Below are positions 1 through 6,565 of a DNA stretch of 8,801 nucleotides, piece by piece. A program made the position numbers and the translations under genes. This DNA comes from Methanoregulaceae archaeon (GTDB taxonomy: Archaea > Halobacteriota > Methanomicrobia > Methanomicrobiales > Methanospirillaceae), in the NCBI GenBank assembly GCA_028679405.1, contig JAJRBP010000207.1, forward strand, positions 1-8,801. The letters are read 5' to 3'. Position 1 is the stretch's first letter. Each line of letters starts with the position of its first letter. The notes beneath the pieces are model-generated. The model saw only the letters and a program-made list of their open reading frames with translations. It was not told where the DNA came from and searched no databases.

Positions 1-408
1 GTACTTCCACAATTCTGCGCCGGCCCCGTCATTCCCATCGGCTTGGAAATACAGGGCGCCATTGTAGACCGCCATGCAACCAGGGTTTGAACTGCCAACG
101 CCAGGGTAGATATCGGCCACCCGCTGGGCACCAATGGCAGGATCGTACTTCCTCAATTCACTGCCTGCACCGTCGTTCCCATTGGCGCGGAAATACAGGG
201 CGCCATTGTAGACGGCAAGGTCACGAGGCCATGAACTGCCAGCGCCGGGGTAAATATCGGCCACCCGTTGGGCACCACTGGCAGGATCGTACTTCCACAA
301 TTCTATGCCGACGTCGTCGTTCCCATTGGCGTTAAAATACAGGGCGCCATTGTAGACGGTGAGGTACGAAGGGTTTGAACTACTAGCGCCACTCCAGATA
401 TCGGCTAC
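1..408 (-). repeat. Tandem 144-bp coding repeats (2.8 copies visible)
   Basis: Three head-to-tail in-frame units occupy 265-408, 121-264 and 1-120, the last one cut by the edge. The period is exactly 144 bases: the shared string gcgccattgta recurs with its attgta at 61, 205 and 349. By hand, the second and third units are about four-fifths identical over 120 bases. The NGALYF block is unchanged at the base level, and differences cluster in the SS-P segment and around the acidic loop. This indicates fairly recent tandem duplication, with copy number that could vary between strains. Confidence 0.9.
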
Positions 409-552
409 GTTATACAGTGATATGATCGCCTCTCCCATGATCTCACCTTCTGTCGACTGTCCCTCCTGGGCAAGGACGGGTGCCGTCGCGATACCTGCCA
501 CGGCACAGAGGAGCACCACACCAATGATTGTATAGAGAACTCCCAATTTCAT
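1..552 (-). CDS. Secreted ELWxxDGT-type repeat protein, 3' end cut by window edge
   Basis: This open frame of 184 codons has no stop and runs off the left edge, so only the N-terminal part is visible. Residues 1-29 form a signal peptide: a Lys after Met, a hydrophobic core, then APVLAQE, with likely cleavage after the Ala of VLA. From residue 49 there are two full 48-residue repeats and a third cut at 40 residues. Each reads roughly VADIYPGAGSS-P, then VYNGALYF-ANGND, then ELWKYDP-GAQR. This matches the ELWxxDGT/hyalin-like repeat family (NGxLYF ... ELW), here with ELWKYDP instead of the usual ELWxxDGT. Such repeats are thought to form extracellular beta-propeller-like folds; the ligand is unknown. 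The ATG at 552-550 follows GAGGGG by a few bases, a usable ribosome site. The protein is probably surface-exposed or secreted. Confidence 0.85.
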   Translation of the reverse strand, partial: MKLGVLYTIIGVVLLCAVAGIATAPVLAQEGQSTEGEIMGEAIISLYNVADIWSGASSSNPSYLTVYNGALYFNANGNDDVGIELWKYDPASGAQRVADIYPGAGSSWPRDLAVYNGALYFRANGNDGAGSELRKYDPAIGAQRVADIYPGVGSSNPGCMAVYNGALYFQADGNDGAGAELWKY

Positions 553-883
553 CTAAATCCCCTCAAGATTGCTGTACCAAGCGGATAATCACCTAGAACA
601 TGATCTACCATACTCGATATGCACCCCCATGGGTCCCCCGCTTGAATATGATTCCTCATAGGGATGCACAGGCATAAACATTCCCTAACACTGATGGGAG
701 AGTCAACATCATACTTGAGCGAGGGTATTCTACGACTGTGGGGAGATGGAGGACTCTCGAATTTCTGGAATGAAATGAGCAAGAATCGTATCTGTTGTCT
801 CCTCACACTCCCATTTTCCGTGAAGACGCGGGTCTCCCAAACATTTATCACTATAGTGCCGGATTACAGGTGCGAGGGCGGAA
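553..883. other. Divergent intergenic region between repeat-protein gene and reductase pseudogene
   Basis: These 331 bases separate two divergent genes. I see no convincing gene, tRNA or repeat. The open frames crossing it on both strands have no recognisable domain or signal and mostly overlap each other. It should hold the promoters of both flanking genes. A TATA-like TTTATCA lies at 844-850 for the rightward gene. No clear TATA box stands out for the leftward gene. Confidence 0.5.
844..850 (+). promoter_or_regulatory. Putative TATA box of the reductase pseudogene
   Basis: TTTATCA lies about 37 bases ahead of the ATG at 884. Transcription starting some 25 bases downstream would give a leader of about a dozen bases containing the purine-rich GAGGGCGGAA, a weak ribosome site. 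The promoter may outlive the gene it served. Confidence 0.35.
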
Positions 884-1490
884 ATGAGGAAAATCATTGT
901 CCTGTCTTTTATTACGCTCGATGGTGTGATGCAGGCCCCCGGGGGACCGGATGAAGATCGTTCCGGCGGCTCCAATACGGCGGGTGGACAGTCCCGTTCT
1001 TCGATGAGTTCTCCGCTGCAGAGATGGCCAGGTAACTGAGCAGGCCTTTCGATCTCTTACCAGGGCGAAAGACTTACGAATTTTTGCAGCCTGCTGGCCT
1101 TACGTGAAAACCGATAACGATCCCATTGCAGCCGGGATTAATGGCGCAAAGAAGTATGTAGCCTCGAAAACCCTGGTGAATCCAGGATGGAATTCCGTTG
1201 TCATCAAGGAAGATATCGTGGAAGAGATTAAAAGACTGAAGGAGCTTGAAGGACCAGAATTACAGGTTCACGGCAGCGGTAACCTTATTCAGATACTTCT
1301 GAAGCACGACCTGATCGATGAATTCTGGCTGAAAATATTCCCTGTCACACTGGGTTCAGGAAAGCGCCTTTTTGCCGAAGGCACGGTTCCGGCAGCTTTC
1401 AGGCTGCTGGAATGCAAAATTTCCCCGAGCGGAGTGATCGTTGCGTCATTCCGGCGGGCGGGAGAAGTTACCACCGGATCATTTTCATAA
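884..1490 (+). pseudogene. RibD-C/DHFR-like reductase, disrupted by two frameshifts and a stop
   Basis: Pieced together across three frames, this encodes a protein of about 202 residues of the RibD C-terminal/dihydrofolate-reductase-like family (YyaP/YwjB type), probable NAD(P)H-dependent reductases. Family signatures are MRKIIVLSFITLDGVMQAPG at the N-terminus, YGGWTVPFFDEF, RPFDLL-GRKTYE, then ELQVHGSGNLIQILL, LIDEFWLKIFPVTLGSGKRLF and a final beta-strand region. The lesions are: a base missing near 974-975 (AATACGG where AAATACGG restores the frame), an in-frame TAA at about 1034-1036 where Gln is expected, and a base missing in the T run near 1079-1085 before GCAGCC. In addition Pro replaces a conserved Leu before GRKTYE. 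The tail from 1104 remains open for 128 codons and ends in TAA at 1488-1490. Two lesions are in short homopolymers, so sequencing error is possible for those, but not easily for the stop. Probably non-functional. Confidence 0.85.
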
Positions 1491-1670
1491 TAGATCAAAT
1501 GAATTGGAGAGATGGAACCATCCACCCAACAAAAATCATTCAGAAACTCCCGGGTGCTTCTGCCTGAATTTCTCCGGCAAAGCCCCGCGAAATCCTGCCG
1601 GATCCCCCGGGCCGGATCGTATCCCTGACATTCCAGGATACCGACTGGCGCTCGCGCTTCTGTAGATATC

Positions 1671-1680
1671 ATATTTAAAT
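1671..1680 (+). promoter_or_regulatory. TATA box for the small Cys/His gene (leaderless)
   Basis: ATATTTAAAT is a strong archaeal TATA box, centred about 26 bases ahead of the ATG at 1702. Archaeal transcription starts about 25 bases downstream of the box, so the transcript should begin at or beside the start codon. The absence of a purine-rich ribosome site between box and ATG agrees with a leaderless message. Confidence 0.7.
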
Positions 1681-1701
1681 TCAGCACGAGTACTCCGTAT
1701 C

Positions 1702-1965
1702 ATGGCACTTGATCCCCACATGCTCCGTGTCCTTAAGGAAGCAGAGCAGATGGCGATAGCCGAAGAAGTGGAGAGAAAAGGCCATGTAATGGAAAAGTCG
1801 TGGGGGTATCGCCTTGATCCTACCCGTTGCGAAGTCTGCCGCCGGAATACCGCTGCAGGATGGATACCTTTGCACGACCCGTTTCCAAGCGGCCACCAGA
1901 CCGCCCCTGCTCATGACGGGTGCCGGTGCAGGACTATTACCAGGATCAGGCCGGGACAGAGGTGA
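1702..1965 (+). CDS. Small Cys/His-rich protein, possible zinc-binding, phage head-protein-like tail
   Basis: This 87-residue soluble protein has two parts. Residues 1-32 are a charged, probably helical segment (LRVLKEAEQMAIAEEVERKG). Residues 36-80 hold a Cys/His cluster: C43-x2-C46, H58, DPFPSGHQ around H65, and H71-DGCRC with C74 and C76. The spacing suggests a bound metal, probably zinc. The CxxC ... PFPSG ... PAHDGCRC arrangement resembles the end of SPP1 gp7/Mu F-type phage head-morphogenesis proteins (typically C-C ... PP-HPNCRC), but no other phage gene is nearby. It may be a free-standing member or only a local likeness. The start is supported by the TATA box at 1671-1680. Function is unknown. 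Several longer open frames overlap its 3' end in other frames and look like shadows. Confidence 0.65.
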   Translation: MALDPHMLRVLKEAEQMAIAEEVERKGHVMEKSWGYRLDPTRCEVCRRNTAAGWIPLHDPFPSGHQTAPAHDGCRCRTITRIRPGQR

Positions 1966-2172
1966 GATCCCGTTGTTGGGAGAAGACATTTTTCAGGGAA
2001 GAGACTGTTCTGAAAAAAAAGACCAAATCACCTTGGATGGATCTGCACCTCCCGGTTGCGATACACTTTTTCCGGGGCCGGCAGAAAAGATTGTATCGAC
2101 GAACATTTCAAAGATCGAGCTTGGAAGGATTAAGCGGGCGGCAGACATCATGAGTATTCATGAAGGGTCACA

Positions 2173-3606
2173 ATGAGCGACATGAGAGTGTTAACCCTAA
2201 TCGCGCTCCTGGCTTTTCTTCTCACTCCTGGTGCAGCTGCTGTTCCCGGGTCTTTTGGGACTTTACAGGCTGAAGAGTCCGGAGTATCCCACTGGGTCAG
2301 CGGATACTACGTTGCATACCAGCGTGACCTCCTGCCGCCCGGAAAGATCGAGTGGTCCGGCATGACCCACCTCATCTTCGGCCGGGTAACTGCGAACCCT
2401 GACGGAACGATCAACCAGGATTTTGACATCGGTGCTCCCGATGGACCGGCCCTTGCGAGGAAGGTGGCCAGGCTCGCCCACGCACATAACAAGACGGCTG
2501 TCCTGATGCTGGGGGGCGCCGGGAGCGGCGAGGGAATATATCTGGCGGTCCGGGACCATCGGGCGGAATTCATCTCGAACCTCGTCGGGGTAATGGAAAC
2601 GTACGGGTACGATGGTCTCGACCTCGACTGGGAGGACGAGGTGGACTGGGATTTGTTTGTCACTTTCGCGAAAGAACTCCGGGAGAAAGCTCCGGATGCA
2701 GTCCTCACGATGCCGGTAGGGGCAATCAATTCCAATTATCAGACGGTTATCCCTCAAACGGTGCTGATCGCGAGGTACCTGGACCAGGTTAACCTGATGA
2801 CCTACTACCCTGGCACCGCATGGGCAGGATCGGGGTGGCACTCATGGTTCAACTCGCCTCTGAAGGGTGCGAAACCAACCACGCCCGTATCAATTGCGGA
2901 TTCCCTTGCTAGATATTCGGCAGCGGGTATCCCGAAGAGAAAGCTTGGGATGGGGATTGGGTTCTATGCAATCGGCTATTCGGGTGGGATCACCGGCCCG
3001 GACCAGCCGACTACCGAAGGCTGCATACGGGGAGGGGACAACGACTATCCGCTCTCCATGCTTTACGGGAAGAACGGAGAATACAACGAGAGGTTCCGCC
3101 GCTGGGACCAGGCGGCCCTCGAGCCATATCTCAGTCTCCCAAAGCCCGATCTTTTTGGGTGCCGGTATGTTTCGTTCGAGGACGAGCAGTCGATCCTTTC
3201 GAAAGGAGCGTTTACACGGGCGAAGGGATACGGCGGGATCATCATATGGACGATCAACCAGGGGTACGTGGGTTCTCACAGTGATCCTTCGTTCCTGATG
3301 AAGGCCCTGCGAAAAGGGTTCATCGCCCCGGACGAACCCGGGACAGTTGCAGTCTCGGTTTACCCGCGCAATGTGTCGATTCACAGCGGGCAGAGTGTAA
3401 GGTTCAGGGCGCTCGTCACCGGGGCGCCCAACAGGAACGTATCGTGGACCGTGCAGGAGACATCGGGAGGCTCGATCAACCCGCAGGGAGTATATAGTTC
3501 CCCCTCAGGGTTGCCCCCAGGTTCGTCGAAGGTTTTTCATGTCATTGCACGAAGCAGAGCAGATCGGACTAAATATTCCAGGGCTGCGATAAATGTTCGC
3601 CCCTGA
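2173..3606 (+). CDS. Secreted GH18 chitinase-like glycoside hydrolase with Ig-like C-terminal domain
   Basis: The product has 477 residues. Residues 1-23 are a signal peptide (VLTLIALLAFLLTPGAAA). Residues 41-385 form a GH18 barrel: first strand SGYYVAY (43-49), LMLGGAGSG in the position of the family SxGG strand (111-119), the catalytic motif YDGLDLDWE with D147, D150, D152 and proton-donor E154, the sixth strand VNLMTYY (206-212), and the last-strand Trp W359 in GGIIIWTINQ. The family hydrolyses beta-1,4-N-acetylglucosamine polymers by a substrate-assisted retaining mechanism. All signature acids are present, so activity is expected. Residues 390-476 look like a bacterial Ig-like (Big) domain (VSVYPRNVSIHSGQSVRF, VSWTV, GVYSSP), possibly for substrate or surface binding. 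The ATG follows GAAGGG at 2161-2166. It may share a transcript with the small gene upstream. Substrate is not shown: chitin, or another GlcNAc-containing glycan. Confidence 0.9.
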   Translation: MSDMRVLTLIALLAFLLTPGAAAVPGSFGTLQAEESGVSHWVSGYYVAYQRDLLPPGKIEWSGMTHLIFGRVTANPDGTINQDFDIGAPDGPALARKVARLAHAHNKTAVLMLGGAGSGEGIYLAVRDHRAEFISNLVGVMETYGYDGLDLDWEDEVDWDLFVTFAKELREKAPDAVLTMPVGAINSNYQTVIPQTVLIARYLDQVNLMTYYPGTAWAGSGWHSWFNSPLKGAKPTTPVSIADSLARYSAAGIPKRKLGMGIGFYAIGYSGGITGPDQPTTEGCIRGGDNDYPLSMLYGKNGEYNERFRRWDQAALEPYLSLPKPDLFGCRYVSFEDEQSILSKGAFTRAKGYGGIIIWTINQGYVGSHSDPSFLMKALRKGFIAPDEPGTVAVSVYPRNVSIHSGQSVRFRALVTGAPNRNVSWTVQETSGGSINPQGVYSSPSGLPPGSSKVFHVIARSRADRTKYSRAAINVRP

Positions 3607-3692
3607 TTCTTTATGGCGTGGCTGTTTGAAGAGAGGAACACCCATGTGCCGGAGGATCTGCGCGGATTCCCACCCGGGGACACAATTCAGGT

Positions 3693-4202
3693 TCAGGCCC
3701 CGCCCTTCTCCATCAGTCCGATCAGCACCCGCAGGTCCAGCCATATAACAAATTCAGGATCCCCTGAACCTTTTGAGGATGATCCACGAATAATGCCTTT
3801 GACAAGCTGGTTCCGGTTGTCAAGAATTGAAGAGGGATCTTCCACCATGTCGCCGGATATTGTGGTAACGGTCCTGATCTCGTCCACGATCAGACCGGTC
3901 AGGATCCTGGTGGCAGATTCCCTCAGGACGATTACGACGCGTTTTCTCTCGCCGGGCCCGCCTTCAGGGATGTTCAGAACCCCGGACGGATCGAGGATTA
4001 CCATGTCCTCCCCCCGGTATTGTGAGATATGATGCAGGCCGACAGGGTAGGTCTTTACCGCCCGTGCGAATGCCCCGACCAGTCTTGCCCCGGAGTAAAC
4101 GGTCCGGGAGTCATGGCCGATGACCTCGCGGACGTCTGCCAGGTCGACCGCATAAACTTCCTTTCCTATGGAGAATTCGATGACGTCTCTGGTACCATTC
4201 AT
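3693..4202 (-). CDS. CheW-like chemotaxis adaptor domain protein
   Basis: This is a single-domain protein of 169 residues, about the size of CheW. Family features in order: IEFSIGKEVYAVDLADVREVI (8-28), a central HHISQYRGEDMVILDPSGVL (57-76) matching the usual GVINLRG-xxPVxDL segment with R63-G64, RVVIVL (88-93), LTGLIVDEIRTV (101-112), the KGII turn (135-138) and WLDLRVLIGLM (154-164). CheW proteins bridge chemoreceptors and the CheA kinase in the cytoplasm. The usual Pro-rich stretch ahead of the RG motif is altered, and a Lys/Ser/Gly-rich insert follows KGIIRG, so this is a divergent copy. No CheA, receptor or other che gene is in the window, so it may serve a distant cluster or another sensory kinase. 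GAGGAG lies about 15 bases ahead of the ATG, a little far. It is convergent with the chitinase gene, 86 bases apart. Confidence 0.8.
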   Translation of the reverse strand: MNGTRDVIEFSIGKEVYAVDLADVREVIGHDSRTVYSGARLVGAFARAVKTYPVGLHHISQYRGEDMVILDPSGVLNIPEGGPGERKRVVIVLRESATRILTGLIVDEIRTVTTISGDMVEDPSSILDNRNQLVKGIIRGSSSKGSGDPEFVIWLDLRVLIGLMEKGGA

Positions 4203-4244
4203 CGGGGCCAGTCTTCTCTCCTCATGATTCTGGTGCTGTACAAT

Positions 4245-4258
4245 GGCAAATATTTGCC
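4245..4258 (-). promoter_or_regulatory. 14-bp perfect palindrome over the probable TATA box of the CheW-like gene
   Basis: GGCAAATATTTGCC is a perfect palindrome whose AT core reads as a TATA-like box. It is centred about 49 bases ahead of the CheW ATG. Transcription starting 25 bases downstream gives a leader of roughly 24 bases that contains GAGGAG. A palindrome covering the box is the arrangement expected for a repressor operator, but it could be chance. Confidence 0.45.
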
Positions 4259-4340
4259 GGACCAGTCCTGAGAAGGATATACCTCACGATCCCCGGTTTT
4301 TTGCCAATTTTCCAGGATCGATATCGTTCCTGATGAGGGA

Positions 4341-4349
4341 GAAAAAAAG
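4341..4349 (-). terminator. Oligo-T terminator after the ABC ATPase gene
   Basis: Seven T in a row on the minus strand (A at 4342-4348 on the plus strand) lie about 20 bases past the ATPase stop codon. Archaeal RNA polymerase terminates at such T tracts without needing a hairpin. Its position between the ATPase and CheW genes suggests they are transcribed separately. Confidence 0.5.
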
Positions 4350-4367
4350 ATCGTGCCCCGATGTCGG

Positions 4368-5207
4368 TCAGTAGCCAGTCCCATAGTAATACCCGTCCTC
4401 GCTCCGGACATGCACCGGCACGCAAAAGAGCCCTCCGATCAGCTCGTCGGTAAGGATCTCCTCTTTCGGGCCGTCGCTTACGAAAGTACCCCCCTTCATA
4501 AGGACCACCCGGGAGATCTCGGGGATGATATCGTGCAGGTTATGGGTAACAAGGACGATGCCGGTTCCGGCCTGTGCGATCTTCCGGAGGACACGACGGA
4601 AGGCATGGAGTGCGTGAAGGTCGAGGCTGTTCGTCGGCTCATCGAGAATAAGGGTGCCCGGGTCGTGGACAAGAGCTCTGCCTATGAGGAATCTCCTTGC
4701 CTCTCCGGAGGAGAGCGTGTTCATCGGCCGGTCGAGGAGGTGACCGATCTCAAGGAACTCCGCTGTCTCGCATGCCTTTGCCCTCATCTCCGGTGAAATT
4801 TCCTGGTTGAACAGGCCGATGCTCGAGAAATATCCTGAAAGGATCGTATCCATACCGGTGGTCTTCCTCGTATAGCTGAACTGGAGGTCGTTTGATACCA
4901 CGCCGAGGTGGGACCGGAGGGAGAAGACATCCCAGACCTCCTTTCCCATCATGCGGAATATAACCGGCCCGTCGTTGATGACAGGGTAATACTCCCTCGT
5001 GATCGTCCTGATGAAGGAGGATTTTCCTGAGCCGTTCGGCCCGAGGATGGCGATATTTTCGCCGGCCCGGATTGTGAGCGATACCGAGTCGAGGACCGGC
5101 CTCCCTCCCCGTACCACTGTCACGTTCGAAAGTTCCAGCAGGGGAGATGGGTCGTGGCCGGGGTTTTCTGGAAGTTTCATGGATTTTATCCGGGATCCGG
5201 CAGGCAT
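4368..5207 (-). CDS. ABC-type ATPase, ModF/YlmA-like (COG1119-type)
   Basis: This is one complete nucleotide-binding domain of 279 residues from the ATG at 5207. Walker A is GPNGSGKS (56-63), the Q-loop Gln is Q109 in GVVSNDLQ, the signature is LSSGE (165-169, a variant of LSGGQ), Walker B is TLILDE (185-190) followed by PTNSLD, and the H-loop is H222 in VTHNL. The stretch TILSGYFSSIGLF resembles the ModF/YlmA subfamily, often annotated as molybdenum-transport or photorepair ATPases, although their true role is poorly known. No permease or binding protein is adjacent, so it may be a stand-alone ATPase. The frame stays open upstream to 5492, but a TATA box at 5233-5240 sits about 29 bases ahead of the ATG at 5207, which supports that start on a near-leaderless transcript. 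An alternative start is the ATG at 5180 (270 residues). Confidence 0.88.
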   Translation of the reverse strand: MPAGSRIKSMKLPENPGHDPSPLLELSNVTVVRGGRPVLDSVSLTIRAGENIAILGPNGSGKSSFIRTITREYYPVINDGPVIFRMMGKEVWDVFSLRSHLGVVSNDLQFSYTRKTTGMDTILSGYFSSIGLFNQEISPEMRAKACETAEFLEIGHLLDRPMNTLSSGEARRFLIGRALVHDPGTLILDEPTNSLDLHALHAFRRVLRKIAQAGTGIVLVTHNLHDIIPEISRVVLMKGGTFVSDGPKEEILTDELIGGLFCVPVHVRSEDGYYYGTGY

Positions 5208-5547
5208 GTTATCGTGCAATTTCCGGATTGTTAATATATTTTCTTCGGATTCTTCCTTATAGTCTTGGGATGCGCGATGCGTATTTGTGGAGTATCCAGG
5301 TCGAATGGTACCAGAACCTCTGAAACCCACCCATGGATCCTGCTCCCGGTGAAACTGAGAAAGATGCATTCCCTGGGACCACGGACCAGGGAGTATCCCG
5401 ATCAGATCCTGGCGATCCTCCTGGCACATGGACCAGAGAGCTGACTGCTCCGGTTTTTTCAGATGGGTAAAAATACAGAGCAATACCATCATTTTTACAG
5501 GAGATACAATTCCTCACTCCACGAGTCAGCGGGATGGGACCGGACGG
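5208..5547. other. Divergent intergenic region between ABC ATPase and ligand-gated channel genes
   Basis: These 340 bases hold the ATPase TATA box (5233-5240) and presumably the channel promoter. A weak AT-rich TAAAAATAC lies at 5468-5476 for the rightward gene. AGGAG at 5499-5503 is the best ribosome-site-like string ahead of the channel, but it is about 45 bases from the preferred ATG. Five bases after it is an in-frame ATT (5509), a start codon used only rarely. A tiny frame starting at the ATG at 5534 ends in a TGA overlapping the channel ATG. The channel frame is open from 5428, but residues before 5548 do not look like protein. No RNA gene or repeat is seen. Confidence 0.45.
5233..5240 (-). 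promoter_or_regulatory. TATA box for the ABC ATPase gene
   Basis: On the minus strand this reads AATATATT within AAAATATATTAA, a strong archaeal TATA box in otherwise GC-rich DNA. It lies about 29 bases ahead of the ATG at 5207-5205. Initiation would fall within a few bases of that ATG, so the message is leaderless or nearly so. This excludes the longer upstream reading of the frame. Confidence 0.7.
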
Positions 5548-6513
5548 ATGACCGCCAGGCCATGCAAGGGAACCGGCATCCCGGCCCGCTCCCTCCCGCT
5601 CATCATCCTCGCAGCGGTCCTCATCATGATCCCGGCATCTGCCGGTTCGGAACCGGACGGTCCTGCACTGCAGAATGTGACGGCCCCCCAACAGGTGTGG
5701 ATCGGGGTCTACATCATGGATTTAAATAATTTTAACGTTGCAGACGGAACATTTGTCACAAATTTTTATATGACGCTCGAATCCGATTCCCCTGTGTCCA
5801 TTGCGGACCTCGATTTTGTGAACGGGCATGCGACGTCTGTCGATACCCTCCTCGACAGCCCCAACGAAAAGAGCTACCGGATCTTTGCCCAGATGACTGC
5901 CGATCCGGACCTCCGCCTGTACCCGTTCGACCGGCATACCCTCCCGATCGAGATCGAGCCTAAACTCTACGATGAGAGCAGGATGGTCCTCCTGATTCGC
6001 CGGAATTCTACCGGGCTGGAGCCGGGAACAGACCTTGCGGGGTGGAGGTTAATCGGCGAAACCGCCGTGATCACATCCAAGACCTATCCCCAGAGCGTGA
6101 CCCCCTGTTCCCGCGCCGCTTTTCGTTATGACATCAGGAGAGATACCACCTCGACGATTCTGAAATTTTTTCTCCCGATCCTGCTCCTCCTTGTCATTTC
6201 CCTTTCTTCCCTGGTGATGAAAGGGTCGTCCCGGCTCGGACTGGACGCATCGATGTTTATCGTTGCGGTATTTATTCACTGGCGTATCTCAGATGCAGTC
6301 CCGCTCGTTGCCTATGCAACGTTTCTGGACATATTCATGATCATTACCTACGCGACCATCGCTATGGTCCTTATCTCAGGGATCCTCATTCAGAAATTTG
6401 CGGAATCCAACGACTCCGCCCGTGCTGAAACTGTCAACCTCTGGTCGGTCCGGATCATTCCTGTTGTCTCAATCACGGCCTACGTCCTGCTTTTTCTTGC
6501 ACTCCTGGCTTAG
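5548..6513 (+). CDS. Pentameric ligand-gated ion channel (pLGIC) subunit, archaeal
   Basis: From the ATG at 5548 the product has 321 residues. Residues 1-32 are a signal peptide (LPLIILAAVLIMIPASA). Residues 48-200 are the extracellular beta-sandwich: VWIGVYIMDLNNF with TFVTNFYMTLE, then LRLYPFDRHTLPIEIE (122-137), the equivalent of the Cys-loop region with the PFD core but without the disulfide cysteines, as in other prokaryotic members, and the pre-M1 strand FRYDIRRD. M1 is about 204-224 (ILKFFLPILLLLVISLSSLV), with the conserved Pro; M2 about 229-250 ending in VP; M3 about 256-281; M4 about 299-320. All four helices and the sandwich are complete, close to GLIC/ELIC size. Five copies should form an ion pore gated by an unknown ligand in the cytoplasmic membrane. 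The start is uncertain because no good ribosome site precedes 5548, but it gives a proper signal peptide. Confidence 0.9.
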   Translation: MTARPCKGTGIPARSLPLIILAAVLIMIPASAGSEPDGPALQNVTAPQQVWIGVYIMDLNNFNVADGTFVTNFYMTLESDSPVSIADLDFVNGHATSVDTLLDSPNEKSYRIFAQMTADPDLRLYPFDRHTLPIEIEPKLYDESRMVLLIRRNSTGLEPGTDLAGWRLIGETAVITSKTYPQSVTPCSRAAFRYDIRRDTTSTILKFFLPILLLLVISLSSLVMKGSSRLGLDASMFIVAVFIHWRISDAVPLVAYATFLDIFMIITYATIAMVLISGILIQKFAESNDSARAETVNLWSVRIIPVVSITAYVLLFLALLA

Positions 6514-6565
6514 TTGGACGAAAAAACGGTGAATATCGGTACCGGTTTATTCACTTATCCGCGGC

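Noticed and set aside
1..408. Regular repeats that might be mistaken for a CRISPR array
   Set aside because: The units are adjacent 144-base in-frame coding repeats with graded divergence, not short identical repeats separated by unique spacers.
549..851. Minus-strand frame of 100 codons whose stop overlaps the ATG of the repeat-protein gene
   Set aside because: The overlap looks like coupling, but the translation has no domain, no signal and unusual composition; it is most likely chance in the intergenic region.
1599..1619. GC-rich repeated gccggatc strings between the pseudogene and the Cys/His gene
   Set aside because: It is a short direct repeat with no T tract and no clean stem, not enough to call a terminator or attachment site.
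4199..4411. Minus-strand frame ending in an overlap with the CheW ATG
   Set aside because: It starts inside the ATPase gene in another frame, crosses the T-tract terminator and has no recognisable protein features.
5208..5492. Longer N-terminus of the ABC ATPase from 5492
   Set aside because: The extra 95 residues have no domain character and the ATPase TATA box lies inside them, just ahead of the ATG at 5207.
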